From assembly GCF_014647635.1 (NCBI RefSeq), contig NZ_BMPO01000003.1:1-64000 (forward strand): a DNA stretch of 64,000 bases. The letters run 5' to 3'. The stretch comes from Pseudomonas matsuisoli (GTDB lineage Bacteria; Pseudomonadota; Gammaproteobacteria; Pseudomonadales; Pseudomonadaceae). Within the stretch, counting starts at the first letter, position 1. The number at the start of each line of letters is the position of its first letter. Under the pieces are notes generated by a model. The model saw nothing but the letters and a program-made list of their open reading frames with translations, did no database searches and was not told where the DNA came from. The translations under genes and the position numbers were made by a program. Positions 46,784 through 56,052 of this stretch are shown piece after piece.

Positions 46784-47785
46784 ATGGCAGGTTTGAAGCA
46801 GGTAGCGCAGCAGGCAGGTGTATCCCGGGCGACAGCCGCTCGGGCCTTTGCTACGCCCGAGTTGGTTCGGGAAAGCACGCGCTCACGCATTTTTGAAGCA
46901 GCCGATGCGCTCAACTTCCGGCCCAATCGGCTGGCCCAGCAGCTGCGCCAGCAAAGCACCCGGCTCATTGGCGTCGTGCTACCGAGCCTGCTGAACCCGG
47001 TGTTCGCGGAACAATTGCACGCCATGGAGCAAGCCGCGCGTGAACAAGGTTATGCCTTGCTCATTGCCACGACCGACTATTGCGCCAATCGCGAACGCGA
47101 CATGGTGGAGGATCTGCTTCGGCAACGTGTCGATGGCCTGGTTCTGACGGTCGCCGACGCCGATGGCAGCGAGTTGCTCAAACGTCTGGCGGCGGAATCC
47201 ACGCCCTTCGCATTGGCGTATCACCAACCATCGCAGCCCTATGCCTCGGTGTACGTCGACAACCATCAGGGCATGGCAACGGCGACTCGCCACCTGTTGA
47301 AAGCAGGCCATACCAAGATTGCCATGGTCACCGGCCCTGCCCTGCAGTCCGACCGTGCCCGACGCCGCGTCGATGGCTATCGGGCGGCGATGCGGGCGCA
47401 TGGTCTCACGCCGCTTCCGGTCATCGAAATGCCCGCCCATACCGCCGCGTGTGCATCGGTCATGACCGAGCAATGGACCCGGCTATCGCCCACCGCCCTG
47501 CTCTGCTCGAACGACCTGCTCGCCATCAGTGTGATCGGCGTACTCCAGCGCAGCGGTTACAAGGTGCCGGACGACATTTCCGTCGTCGGCTTCGACGGCA
47601 TCGCCTTGGGCGAGCAGCTCTATCCCTCGTTGTGCACCGTCGTCCAACCGATCGAGCAACTGGGTCGCACCCTCATCGCTGAAATATTGGCGCAGCTCGA
47701 AGGCGACGCCCCTAGACACCACTGCCTGGCCTGCCGCATTCGGCCCGGCGAAAGCAGCAACATCCCCCTGGAGAGTCTCGAATGA
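46784..47785 (+). CDS. LacI family transcriptional regulator
   Basis: 333 residues. N-terminal helix-turn-helix LKQVAQQAGVSRATAARAFAT, hinge helix RPNRLAQQLRQQ, then a periplasmic-binding-protein-like core (STRLIGVVLPSLLNPVFAEQ; ISVVGFDGIALGEQLYPSL). GAGAG precedes the ATG. Its stop overlaps the start of the substrate-binding-protein gene by four bases, so the regulator is the first gene of the transport operon it probably controls. Ligand is unknown. Confidence 0.9.
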   Translation: MAGLKQVAQQAGVSRATAARAFATPELVRESTRSRIFEAADALNFRPNRLAQQLRQQSTRLIGVVLPSLLNPVFAEQLHAMEQAAREQGYALLIATTDYCANRERDMVEDLLRQRVDGLVLTVADADGSELLKRLAAESTPFALAYHQPSQPYASVYVDNHQGMATATRHLLKAGHTKIAMVTGPALQSDRARRRVDGYRAAMRAHGLTPLPVIEMPAHTAACASVMTEQWTRLSPTALLCSNDLLAISVIGVLQRSGYKVPDDISVVGFDGIALGEQLYPSLCTVVQPIEQLGRTLIAEILAQLEGDAPRHHCLACRIRPGESSNIPLESLE

Positions 47786-48789
47786 AGATCGCAACGCTAG
47801 TACGCGGAGGCCTCGCCACGCTCGCCTTGGTCGCTTCCACTGCCCACGCCGCTGAATCCGCTATTTGCTACAACTGCCCACTTGAGTGGGCCAACTGGGG
47901 CGCTCAGCTCCAGGCCATCGAGCAAGACACCGGCATTCGTGTCCCGCAGGACAACAAGAACTCCGGGCAATCGCTCGCGCAAATCGTCGCCGAGCGTAAC
48001 GCGCCAGTGGCGGACGTCGTCTACTACGGCGTCTCGTTTGGTATCCAGGCGGAACAAGCCGGCGTGCTCGACACCTACAAACCGGCGCTGTGGGATCAGG
48101 TTCCCGAGGGCCTGAAGGACCCAGCCGGACAGTGGACCGCCATTCACTCCGGCACCCTCGGCCTCATGGTCAACGTCGATGCGCTGGGCGGAAAGCCCGT
48201 ACCGCAAAGCTGGAACGACCTGCTGGACCCAAAATACGCCGGCATGGTCGGCTATCTCGACCCGTCCAGCGCCTTCGTCGGCTATGTCGGCGCCGTGGCC
48301 ATCAACGGAGCCATGGGTGGCAGCCTCGACGACTTCACGCCAGCGCTCGACTTTTTCAAGAAGCTGGCGAAGAACGATCCCATCGTTCCTAAACAAACGG
48401 CCTACGCGCGCATGCTGTCCGGTGAGATCCCAATTCTGATCGACTATGACTTCAATGCCTACCGCGCGCGCTACGACGACAAGGCGAACGTCGCGTTCGT
48501 GATCCCACGGGAAGGCAGCATCACCGTTCCCTACACCATGAGCCTGGTCAAAGGCGCGCCGCACAAAAGCAACGGCGAGAAGGTGCTGGACTATGTTCTG
48601 TCCGACAAAGGCCAGGCGCTGTGGGCCAAGGCTTACCTGAAACCTGTGCGTGATGTCGCCCTGCCCGAAGACGTGGCCGCACGCTTCCTGCCGGACAGCG
48701 AATACGCCCGGGCGCAGACGGTGGACTACGCGAAGATGGCGTCCGCCCAGCAAGCGTTCGCGGACAAGTACCTCGCCGAGATCCGTTGA
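47782..48789 (+). CDS. ABC transporter substrate-binding protein
   Basis: 335 residues with a signal peptide (to about STAHA, residue 23), so periplasmic. The mature start AICYNCPLEWANWG has two cysteines that may pair. PVADVVYYGVSFGIQAEQAG, GLMVNVDALGGKPVPQSWND and TVPYTMSLVKGAPHK fit the type 2 family that binds polyamines, iron or phosphonates (SBP_bac_8-like). Which of these it binds cannot be read. It lies in one operon with two permeases, an ATPase and a phosphodiesterase. Confidence 0.87.
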   Translation: MKIATLVRGGLATLALVASTAHAAESAICYNCPLEWANWGAQLQAIEQDTGIRVPQDNKNSGQSLAQIVAERNAPVADVVYYGVSFGIQAEQAGVLDTYKPALWDQVPEGLKDPAGQWTAIHSGTLGLMVNVDALGGKPVPQSWNDLLDPKYAGMVGYLDPSSAFVGYVGAVAINGAMGGSLDDFTPALDFFKKLAKNDPIVPKQTAYARMLSGEIPILIDYDFNAYRARYDDKANVAFVIPREGSITVPYTMSLVKGAPHKSNGEKVLDYVLSDKGQALWAKAYLKPVRDVALPEDVAARFLPDSEYARAQTVDYAKMASAQQAFADKYLAEIR

Positions 48790-48790
48790 A

Positions 48791-49654
48791 ATGAGTGACC
48801 TGGCAATGACGCTGCCGGTACGCCCGACGCCATTACGGCGTCGGGTGCCGCTGGCGATCGTCGTGACACTGGCGCCGGCCCTCATCGTACTGACCGCGTT
48901 CTGGCTGTTGCCGCTGGCGCAGCTCATCACGTTAGGAGCTGATGCCGATCGCAGCGGCACGCCTGGTTATCTTGTCGTCGTAAGTAGCCCTGCCTATATG
49001 CAGGGGTTGCTGCAGACGGTCGCGCTGGCCGCGGGCACCACGCTGGCGACCCTTGTCATTGCAGGCATCGCCGGCTGTTTCCTGGCGCGCCACGCATTCG
49101 CGGGCCGCAGCCTGCTGGTCGCCCTGATGACGTTTCCGCTGGCATTCCCAGGCGTAGTGGTGGGCTTTCTCATCATCCTGCTGGGCGGTCGGCAAGGCCT
49201 CTTCGCCAGTATCAGCACCGCCCTCACCGGTGACCGCTGGATCTTCGCCTACTCGCTGTTCGGACTCTTCCTCGGTTACCTCTACTTTTCGATACCGCGG
49301 GTCATCCTCACGGTCATGGCGGCCTGCGAGACGCTGGACCGCAGCCTGGAGGAAGCTGCTCGCTCCTTGGGTGCGAGCCATTGGGGTGTGGTTCGCGACG
49401 TCATCGTGCCGGGGCTCATGCCCGCCCTGATTTCCAGCGGCGCGATCTGTTTCGCCACGGCCATGGGCGCTTTTGGCACCGCCTTTACCCTCGGTACACG
49501 GCTATCGGTGACGCCGATCGCCATCTACGACACCTTTACCAACTTCGCAAATTTCGCCGTCGCAGCAGCACTGTCCGTTCTGCTCGGCGTGGTGACCTGG
49601 CTGGTCCTGATGCTTGCGCGTTATCTCGCCGGCCCACGGAGCCTGTCCACATGA
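48791..49654 (+). CDS. ABC transporter permease 1
   Basis: About 287 residues from the ATG at 48791, one base after the binding-protein stop; an in-frame start upstream lies inside that gene. Six membrane helices. The loop that contacts the ATPase is present as EEAARSLGASHWGVVRDVIVPGLMP. It forms the channel with the next gene product. Confidence 0.88.
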   Translation: MSDLAMTLPVRPTPLRRRVPLAIVVTLAPALIVLTAFWLLPLAQLITLGADADRSGTPGYLVVVSSPAYMQGLLQTVALAAGTTLATLVIAGIAGCFLARHAFAGRSLLVALMTFPLAFPGVVVGFLIILLGGRQGLFASISTALTGDRWIFAYSLFGLFLGYLYFSIPRVILTVMAACETLDRSLEEAARSLGASHWGVVRDVIVPGLMPALISSGAICFATAMGAFGTAFTLGTRLSVTPIAIYDTFTNFANFAVAAALSVLLGVVTWLVLMLARYLAGPRSLST

Positions 49655-49673
49655 ACGCCGGAGACCAACACCC

Positions 49674-50468
49674 ATGAAGCGCACCGGACTGTTCACCCTG
49701 CAACTCGCCTTCACCTTGCTGGTGTGCGCCTTCATGCTCGTGCCGATCGTGCTTTCCGTGATGGCTGGCCTGACCCGCAATTACTTCCAAGGCATCGAAA
49801 GCGGGCTCACCTTCGATTGGGTCATTCAGGTCTGGACAGCTTACGCGCCGACCGTATGGCTCTCGCTCCAGCTTGCCCTGGCGTGCGCCCTGTGCTGCGT
49901 CGTCATCGGCGTGCCGGCAGCGTATGCGCTGGTGCGATTGGATAACCGTCTCAGTCGTGCCGTAGAAGAGTTGCTCGTATTGCCAGTGGCGATGCCAGGT
50001 TTCGCCACCGCCCTAGCCTTGCTGTTGACCTATGGCCACTACAGCGGCTTTCGTAGCAGTGCGGGCTTCATCCTCGTCGGGCACGTGTTGTTCACCCTGC
50101 CGTTCCTTGTGCGTCCAGTGATGGCCGTCATGCAGCGCAGTCACCTTCCCGTGCTCGAAGAAGCCGCCGCAAGCCTTGGCGCGGGTCCGGCCAGGCGCTT
50201 CTTCGGCATCGTGGTGCCGAATGCCAGAGCGGGCATTCTCGCCGGCACACTGATGGTCATCACCCTCTCGCTGGGCGAATTCAACCTGACCTGGATGCTG
50301 CATACCCCGCTGACCAAAACCCTGCCTGTGGGTCTCGCCGACAGCTACGCCTCGGCGCGGTTGGAGGTGGGTTCGGCCTACACCTTGATTTTCCTGATGC
50401 TCATCGTTCCCTTGCTGGTCGCCTTGCAAGTGGTGAGCAATCGCCTGTCACGAGGAGCCCTACGATGA
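49674..50468 (+). CDS. ABC transporter permease 2
   Basis: About 264 residues from the ATG at 49674 (GGAG upstream). Six helices; the coupling motif is EEAAASLGAGPARRFFGIVVP. Its stop overlaps the ATPase start in ATGA, so the two are coupled. Confidence 0.88.
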   Translation: MKRTGLFTLQLAFTLLVCAFMLVPIVLSVMAGLTRNYFQGIESGLTFDWVIQVWTAYAPTVWLSLQLALACALCCVVIGVPAAYALVRLDNRLSRAVEELLVLPVAMPGFATALALLLTYGHYSGFRSSAGFILVGHVLFTLPFLVRPVMAVMQRSHLPVLEEAAASLGAGPARRFFGIVVPNARAGILAGTLMVITLSLGEFNLTWMLHTPLTKTLPVGLADSYASARLEVGSAYTLIFLMLIVPLLVALQVVSNRLSRGALR

Positions 50469-51493
50469 CCGGGACCGCCATTCGCCTACGCCAATGCGCC
50501 AAGACCTTCCAGGGTGGCCAAACCGCTCTGAGCCCCATCGACCTCGACGTCCGACCGGGTGAAACCCTCGTGTTCCTCGGCCCTTCCGGGTGTGGAAAGA
50601 CCACCACTCTGCGCCTTATCGCCGGCCTTGAAACCCCCGATGCGGGTGGGCGGATCCTGTTCGGTGACGATGACGTGACGGACGTGCCCATCGAAAAGCG
50701 TGGCGTCGGGATGGTGTTTCAAAGCTACGCACTCTTCTCCAACCTCGACGTCGCGGGCAACGTGGCCTACGGCTTGAAAGTGCGCGGCATGCCTAAGGCC
50801 GAACGCGCGACGCGAGTCGCGGAGATGCTCGAATTGATGCACCTGCAGGACTTTGCCGATCGCTCGATCCATGCGCTGTCCGGTGGGCAACGTCAGCGGG
50901 TTGCGCTGGCCCGTGCCTTGGCGGCCCGTCCACGCATCCTTCTACTGGACGAGCCGCTCGCAGCGCTCGACGCGCAACTGCGCGAGCAACTTCGTGTCGA
51001 TATCGACCGGCTGTTGCGGACGCTTCATATCACGGCGATCTACGTGACCCACGATCAGGCCGAGGCGATGGCATTGGGCGATCGTATCGTCGTCATGGAG
51101 AACGGCCGAATCGCGCAGATCGGCACACCACAGGACATCTACCAGCGTCCGGCGAACGCCTTCGTGGCGGGTTTCATCGGCAACCTGAACCGCTTCGACG
51201 TACTGGCCCACGAACAGGGTCGCGCCAGGGTCGCCGGCGGCTGGCTGCCATGGAACGACACCTCCGCCACGGTACTGTGCTGCCGCCCGGAACATCTGGA
51301 GATCGTGCACGCAAACGGCGCGCTGCAGGGCCAAGTGCTCGGGCAGTTCTTCCAAGGTGCGCATACGCGCGTGCTGGTGGACATCGGCAATGGCCGCCAG
51401 CTTTTGGTGGATAGCCGCGACGACCGCCTCCGTCAGCGCGGCGACCTTATCGAAATGAACGTAACCGGCCCGCTGTTCGCATTGGCTGCGTAA
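50465..51493 (+). CDS. ABC transporter ATP-binding protein (PotA/UgpC type)
   Basis: 342 residues. Walker A LGPSGCGKTTTLRLIAG, Q-loop VFQSYALFSNLDV, signature LSGGQRQRVALARALA, Walker B RILLLDEPLAALDAQLR, H-loop YVTHDQAEAMALGD, and a C-terminal TOBE-like regulatory domain (about 240–342). Together with the two permeases it powers import of the ligand bound by the periplasmic protein. Confidence 0.92.
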   Translation: MTGTAIRLRQCAKTFQGGQTALSPIDLDVRPGETLVFLGPSGCGKTTTLRLIAGLETPDAGGRILFGDDDVTDVPIEKRGVGMVFQSYALFSNLDVAGNVAYGLKVRGMPKAERATRVAEMLELMHLQDFADRSIHALSGGQRQRVALARALAARPRILLLDEPLAALDAQLREQLRVDIDRLLRTLHITAIYVTHDQAEAMALGDRIVVMENGRIAQIGTPQDIYQRPANAFVAGFIGNLNRFDVLAHEQGRARVAGGWLPWNDTSATVLCCRPEHLEIVHANGALQGQVLGQFFQGAHTRVLVDIGNGRQLLVDSRDDRLRQRGDLIEMNVTGPLFALAA

Positions 51494-51504
51494 AGGAATT
51501 ACCC

Positions 51505-52332
51505 ATGAACCGACATTTTCTCATCGCCCAGATTAGCGACCTCCACATCAAGGCCGGTGGGCGGCGATCCTACGGCGTGGTCGATACCCTTGGCGCCTTG
51601 CGCCGAGTGATCACACGCCTCAATGCGCTGGAGCCACGCCCGGACATCGTCCTCATCACCGGCGACCTGGTGGACTTCGGTACCGCGGAAGAATACGGCA
51701 CGCTGCGCGAAGCACTGCTCGAACTGCTGATGCCGTTCTATCTCGTACCGGGCAATCACGACGACTGCGAACAGCTCCGGCAGGCGTTCGCGGACCACTA
51801 TTACCTGCCCAAGCGCGGCCGGCTGCACTGGACGGTCGAAACCCATCCCGTGCGTTTGATTGGCCTGGATTCAACCATCGCGGGCCAACACAGCGGGCTG
51901 CTCGAGCCCGAGCAACTGGAGTGGCTACAAACACGGCTGTCCGAGAAACCCACACGGCCTACGTTGGTCATGTTGCACCATCCACCCTTCCCGTCCGGTA
52001 TCGGCCACATGGACCGCCTTGGACTGGTAGGTGCCGAGGCGCTGGAGCGCGTCATCTCGCGTCACGATCAGGTGGAACGCGTGCTGTGCGGGCATCTGCA
52101 TCGCCCCATCCAGAAGCGGTTCGGCGGCACGGTCGCCTGCGTGTGCCCTGGGACTTCCCACCAGGTCGTGCTGGATCTACGTGACGAGGCGCCTTCCCGC
52201 TTCACCCTGGAACCGGCGGGTTATCTCCTGCACATGTGGGACCCGACCCACGGTTTGGTGACGCACCAAGCCGTGATGGGCGAATACCCCGGTCCTTACC
52301 CATTCTTCGATGGGGACGAATTGATCGACTGA
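51505..52332 (+). CDS. Metallophosphoesterase, CpdA-like phosphodiesterase
   Basis: 275 residues. The two-metal site is complete: IAQISDLHIKAGG (D-x-H), VLITGDLVDFG (GD), YLVPGNHDDCE (GNHD), LVMLHHPPFPSG (H) and ERVLCGHLHRPIQ (GHxH). This is the class III cyclic-nucleotide/glycerophosphodiester phosphodiesterase layout. No signal peptide, so it acts in the cytoplasm. As the last gene of the ABC operon it probably cleaves the imported compound, suggesting a phosphodiester substrate; that is inference. Confidence 0.87.
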   Translation: MNRHFLIAQISDLHIKAGGRRSYGVVDTLGALRRVITRLNALEPRPDIVLITGDLVDFGTAEEYGTLREALLELLMPFYLVPGNHDDCEQLRQAFADHYYLPKRGRLHWTVETHPVRLIGLDSTIAGQHSGLLEPEQLEWLQTRLSEKPTRPTLVMLHHPPFPSGIGHMDRLGLVGAEALERVISRHDQVERVLCGHLHRPIQKRFGGTVACVCPGTSHQVVLDLRDEAPSRFTLEPAGYLLHMWDPTHGLVTHQAVMGEYPGPYPFFDGDELID

Positions 52333-52342
52333 ACGATGCCCT

Positions 52343-52597
52343 CGTAGGGCGAGAGGCCTGCGTTGCCGCAGGGAAAAGCCGCGGGTTTCACCCGCCCTAC
52401 AAGTGCGCCGCTCGTTTGGCAGTTTGGCGAGACCATACACCTGAACGTTAGGCCCCGCTTCTTCCACCGAAACCCGCCGATCCCCTCCCGTAGGGCGGGT
52501 GAAACCCGCGTTGAGTCAGCAGAAAGCCGCGAATTCTACCCGCCCTGCAAACGCTGGATATCCCTGTGGGAGCGAGCCATGCTCGCGACAGGGGCGC
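52343..52597. repeat. Cluster of REP-type palindromes
   Basis: A 21-base sequence at 52380–52400 (starts CGCGGGTTTCAC, ends CCGCCCTAC) is repeated exactly in reverse complement at 52490–52510. Each copy is half of a larger imperfect hairpin (GTAGGGCG at 52343–52351 faces the first copy; ACCCGCCCTGC at about 52541–52552 faces the second). A third, different element, GTGGGAGCGAGCCATGCTCG, follows at 52567–52590 and is of the classic Pseudomonas REP type. The paired, inverted layout resembles REPIN doublets. Confidence 0.7.
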
Positions 52598-52928
52598 CAT
52601 CAATATCTCGAACCAACGCCACTAATCCCCGCGCGCGCCCCGCCCATGCGCAAGCCATGCCTGCCATTTCAAATGGTGATCACCCTCGCCGCCGCTATTT
52701 CCAAACATTTTGTAAGGGAGCGAGTTCGGGGGATTCGTTGTCTGTAGCTTATTATCGCGGTTAGTTATTAACAGCTGCCTCTTCCATACATTTATTCCAG
52801 CTCGATTCGGTCCCCCTTTCATCTATTCCAGATGGGCGACTCCCGAACCGAGACTCGGCCTGGAAAACGACTTAAATCATTCAACAGGCAACGACGTTTC
52901 CTGGCGACGAATACAAGGGCTTACACAT
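52598..52928. other. A/T-richer leader of the Mrp operon
   Basis: About 330 bases after the REP cluster with no recognisable gene. A more A/T-rich part at about 52735–52790 (TTATTATCGCGGTTAG) may hold the promoter of the antiporter operon, but no clear -35/-10 pair could be fixed. No strong ribosome site precedes the ATG at 52929. Confidence 0.4.
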
Positions 52929-55721
52929 ATGGCACTCGCGCTGATCATCGCCTTGCCACTCCTGGGAACATTCCTCTCATTGATGACCGACCGCTTCGGG
53001 CGCTCCTGGTGTGCGTCCGCGACGGCGATCGCCCCGGCCATAGCCTTGGCGCTGCTCCTTCAGCACCTCCCTGCGGTGCTAGACGGCAATACGCTGCTGT
53101 TCCAACAGGAATGGCTTCCAGCAATCGGCCTGAACTTCAGCCTACGCCTGGACGGTTTGGGCTTCATGTTCGCCCTGATGATCCTGGGCATCGGGTTGTT
53201 GGTCATCCTCTATGCCACCTATTACCTGGGCAAAGAGGAACATGTCGGTCGGTTCTTCGCGTTCCTGTTGCTGTTCATGGGCGCGATGCTGGGCGTGGTG
53301 CTCGCCGAGAACCTGTTGCTGATGATGTTTTTCTGGGAGCTCACCAGCCTCTCATCGTTCTTGCTCATCGGCTTTTGGAGCGGCAGTTCCGATGCTCGCA
53401 AGGGCGCGCGAATGGCACTGACAGTTACAGGCGGTGGCGGCCTGGCCTTGCTCGCCGGTGTATTGTTGATCGGCCACATCGTGGGCAGCTTCGAACTTAC
53501 GCAAGTGCTGGCGTCTGGCGAGCTCATCACCAACCATGCGCTGTATCCCGTGGCCTTGATCCTGGTCCTGCTCGGCGTCTTCACCAAATCCGCGCAGTTT
53601 CCCTTCCACTTCTGGCTGCCCCAGGCCATGGCTGCGCCGACACCCGTGTCGGCCTACCTGCATTCCGCAACCATGGTCAAAGCAGGCGTATTCCTGTTGG
53701 CACGCCTGTACCCCGCGATGGCGGCTTCTGATTGGTGGTTCTACATCGTGAGCCTGACGGGCCTCACCACCTTGTTGGTGGGCGCGACGCTCGCGCTGTT
53801 CCAGCATGATCTGAAGGGATTGCTGGCCTATTCCACCATCAGCCACCTTGGCCTGATCACCTTGCTCTTCGGCCTGGACACCCAGCTATCCACCGTCGCC
53901 GCGGTGTTCCATATTCTCAACCACGCCACCTTCAAAGCCTCGCTGTTCATGGCAGCGGGGATCATCGACCACGAGACGGGCAGTCGCGACATGCGTCGTA
54001 TTGCCGGTTTGTGGCGCTACATGCCGCATACAGCCGTGTTAGCGATGGTCGCGGCGTCCGCCATGGGCGGCGTCCCCCTGCTGAACGGCTTCCTGAGCAA
54101 GGAGATGTTCTTCAACGAAACGCTCAACCAGGGCCTGCTCGGTAGCTTCAATTGGCTGATACCTGCCGCAGCGACCCTGGCGGGCATCTTCTCCGTCGCC
54201 TATTCGCTGCGCTTCATCCATGACGTGTTCTTCAATGGTGAGCCAGTCGATCTGCCGAAGTACCCACCCCATGAACCGCCCCGCTACATGAAGATTCCGG
54301 TCGAGGTGCTGGTGCTGCTTTGCCTGGTGGTTGGAATATTCCCGGGCTATACCGTCGGCCCCCTACTTGCCGCAGGTGCGTCGGCCACGCTGGGCGGCGA
54401 GCTGCCTTACTACAGCCTGGCAATTTGGCACGGATTCAACCTGGCGTTGATGATGAGCTTCGTAGCGCTGGCAGGCGGTGTGCTTGTCTATGCCTGCCGG
54501 GAACCGCTGTTCCGTTGGTACAACGGCATGCCGGAAGCCGATGCCAAAGCCATTTTCGAGCGTGGGAACCAGGTACTGGAGAAGGTCGCCGCAGCCGTGA
54601 CACGCAGGTTGGAAACCGGCTCGTTGCAGCGGTACATCGCTCTGATGTTGCTGTCGGCGTTGGTGCTCGTGGCGGTTGCGCTCACCCCGATCAAGTCGCT
54701 ACAGGGTCCCGTTCCGTTGAGCCCTATCGATGGGCTTACCGCGCTCGGACTGGGCATCCTGTGCCTGACTGCGGTGTTGACCGTGTTCTTCCACCGCAAC
54801 CGACTCAAGGCGCTGATGACGTTAAGCACAGTCGGGTTGATCGTGTCCCTGCTATTCGCCCGCTACTCGGCGCCAGATCTTGCGCTCACGCAGATTTCCG
54901 TCGAGGTCGTGACCATTATCCTGCTGGTGCTGGCACTGTTCTTCATGCCTGACCGGACCCCGGCCGAATCCAGCAGCCTGCGCGGCTTACGCGATTTCAC
55001 CCTGGCAGGCGGCGCGGGTATCGCCGTCGCCCTGCTGGCCTTTGCGGTCATGACCCGTCCCTACGAGCACATCGGCGAATATTTCCTCCAGAACGCCGTG
55101 TCCGGTGGTGGTGGCCATAACGTCGTCAACGTCATCCTGGTGGACTTCCGCGGGTTCGATACCCTTGGCGAAATCACCGTGCTCGCGATTGCCGGCATCG
55201 GCATCTACGCGCTGCTGCTTGGGCTGCACCTGCCGCACCCATTGACCGACCCGAAAGGCAAACCCTGGTCGACAGACAGCCATCCGATGATCCTCGATAA
55301 CGTCGCCCGCGTGCTGCTGCCCCTGGCGCTGCTCATCTCGGCGTTCATATTCCTGCGTGGGCACAATTTGCCAGGCGGCGGCTTCATCGCCGGTCTGATA
55401 ACCGCTATCGCCTTGATCCTGCAATACGTCGCCCACGGCGTGGAATGGACGCAACGGCGGCTTTCAGTCAGTTACCACAGTATTACCGGCGCCGGCGTGC
55501 TGATCGCAGCACTCACCGGGGTAGGCTCATTCGTCTTCGGCAATGAATTCCTGACCTCCGCGTTCGGCCACTTCCATATCCCATTGATTGGCGAGATCGA
55601 ATTGGCTACTGCGCTGTTCTTCGACCTGGGTGTTTACCTTGCAGTCGTCGGCGCGACGCTGCTGATTCTGTCGAACATCGGTCACGTGAGTCAGGACGAA
55701 TCGAGTAGGGAGGTCCTCTGA
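52929..55721 (+). CDS. mnhA: Mrp/Mnh-type Na+(K+)/H+ antiporter subunit A (fused A–B)
   Basis: 930 residues. The first ~750 form the MrpA/PhaA subunit, homologous to NuoL of complex I, with about twenty helices. Conserved charged or functional residues are seen in [52 protein letters not shown] and [19 protein letters not shown]. The C-terminal ~160 residues ([15 protein letters not shown]… [21 protein letters not shown]) are the MrpB domain, fused as is normal in proteobacterial six-gene systems. First gene of a C–D–E–F–G operon for sodium/potassium and pH homeostasis. Confidence 0.95.
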   Translation: MALALIIALPLLGTFLSLMTDRFGRSWCASATAIAPAIALALLLQHLPAVLDGNTLLFQQEWLPAIGLNFSLRLDGLGFMFALMILGIGLLVILYATYYLGKEEHVGRFFAFLLLFMGAMLGVVLAENLLLMMFFWELTSLSSFLLIGFWSGSSDARKGARMALTVTGGGGLALLAGVLLIGHIVGSFELTQVLASGELITNHALYPVALILVLLGVFTKSAQFPFHFWLPQAMAAPTPVSAYLHSATMVKAGVFLLARLYPAMAASDWWFYIVSLTGLTTLLVGATLALFQHDLKGLLAYSTISHLGLITLLFGLDTQLSTVAAVFHILNHATFKASLFMAAGIIDHETGSRDMRRIAGLWRYMPHTAVLAMVAASAMGGVPLLNGFLSKEMFFNETLNQGLLGSFNWLIPAAATLAGIFSVAYSLRFIHDVFFNGEPVDLPKYPPHEPPRYMKIPVEVLVLLCLVVGIFPGYTVGPLLAAGASATLGGELPYYSLAIWHGFNLALMMSFVALAGGVLVYACREPLFRWYNGMPEADAKAIFERGNQVLEKVAAAVTRRLETGSLQRYIALMLLSALVLVAVALTPIKSLQGPVPLSPIDGLTALGLGILCLTAVLTVFFHRNRLKALMTLSTVGLIVSLLFARYSAPDLALTQISVEVVTIILLVLALFFMPDRTPAESSSLRGLRDFTLAGGAGIAVALLAFAVMTRPYEHIGEYFLQNAVSGGGGHNVVNVILVDFRGFDTLGEITVLAIAGIGIYALLLGLHLPHPLTDPKGKPWSTDSHPMILDNVARVLLPLALLISAFIFLRGHNLPGGGFIAGLITAIALILQYVAHGVEWTQRRLSVSYHSITGAGVLIAALTGVGSFVFGNEFLTSAFGHFHIPLIGEIELATALFFDLGVYLAVVGATLLILSNIGHVSQDESSREVL

Positions 55722-55722
55722 C

Positions 55723-56052
55723 ATGGAAATCTTATTTTCGGTCACCCTTGGCATTTTGGTCGCCAGCGGCGTTTACCTGCTGATGCGGGCGCGTATCTAT
55801 CCGGTGGTGATGGGTTTGACCCTGATCTCATACGCCGTGAACCTGTTCCTGTTCGCCATGGGCCGCCTCAATACCGGCACGCCTGCCGTGATTGGCAAGA
55901 GCGCGGAATACGGCGATCCCGTTCCCCAGGCACTGGTCCTCACGGCGATCGTCATCGGTTTCGCGATGACGGCGTTCGTCGTCGTGCTGTCGCTCCGCGC
56001 ACTGGGCGAGCTTCGCTCCGACCATGTGGATGGTGAGGAGCCCCGCGAATGA
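55723..56052 (+). CDS. mnhC: Mrp/Mnh antiporter subunit C
   Basis: 109 residues, three helices, NuoK-like, with MGLTLISYAVNLFLFAMGRL and DPVPQALVLTAIVIGFAMTAF as family marks. AGGGAGG lies ahead of the ATG, which starts one base after the mnhA stop; its own stop overlaps mnhD by four bases. Confidence 0.93.
   Translation: MEILFSVTLGILVASGVYLLMRARIYPVVMGLTLISYAVNLFLFAMGRLNTGTPAVIGKSAEYGDPVPQALVLTAIVIGFAMTAFVVVLSLRALGELRSDHVDGEEPRE

Noticed and set aside
47797-48960. 387-codon open frame antisense to the binding protein
   Set aside because: Opposite strand of a gene with a signal peptide and family motifs; no independent support.
52855-53731. Plus-strand frame of 299 codons at the start of mnhA
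   Set aside because: It overlaps mnhA in another frame and is Arg/Pro-rich with no family resemblance.
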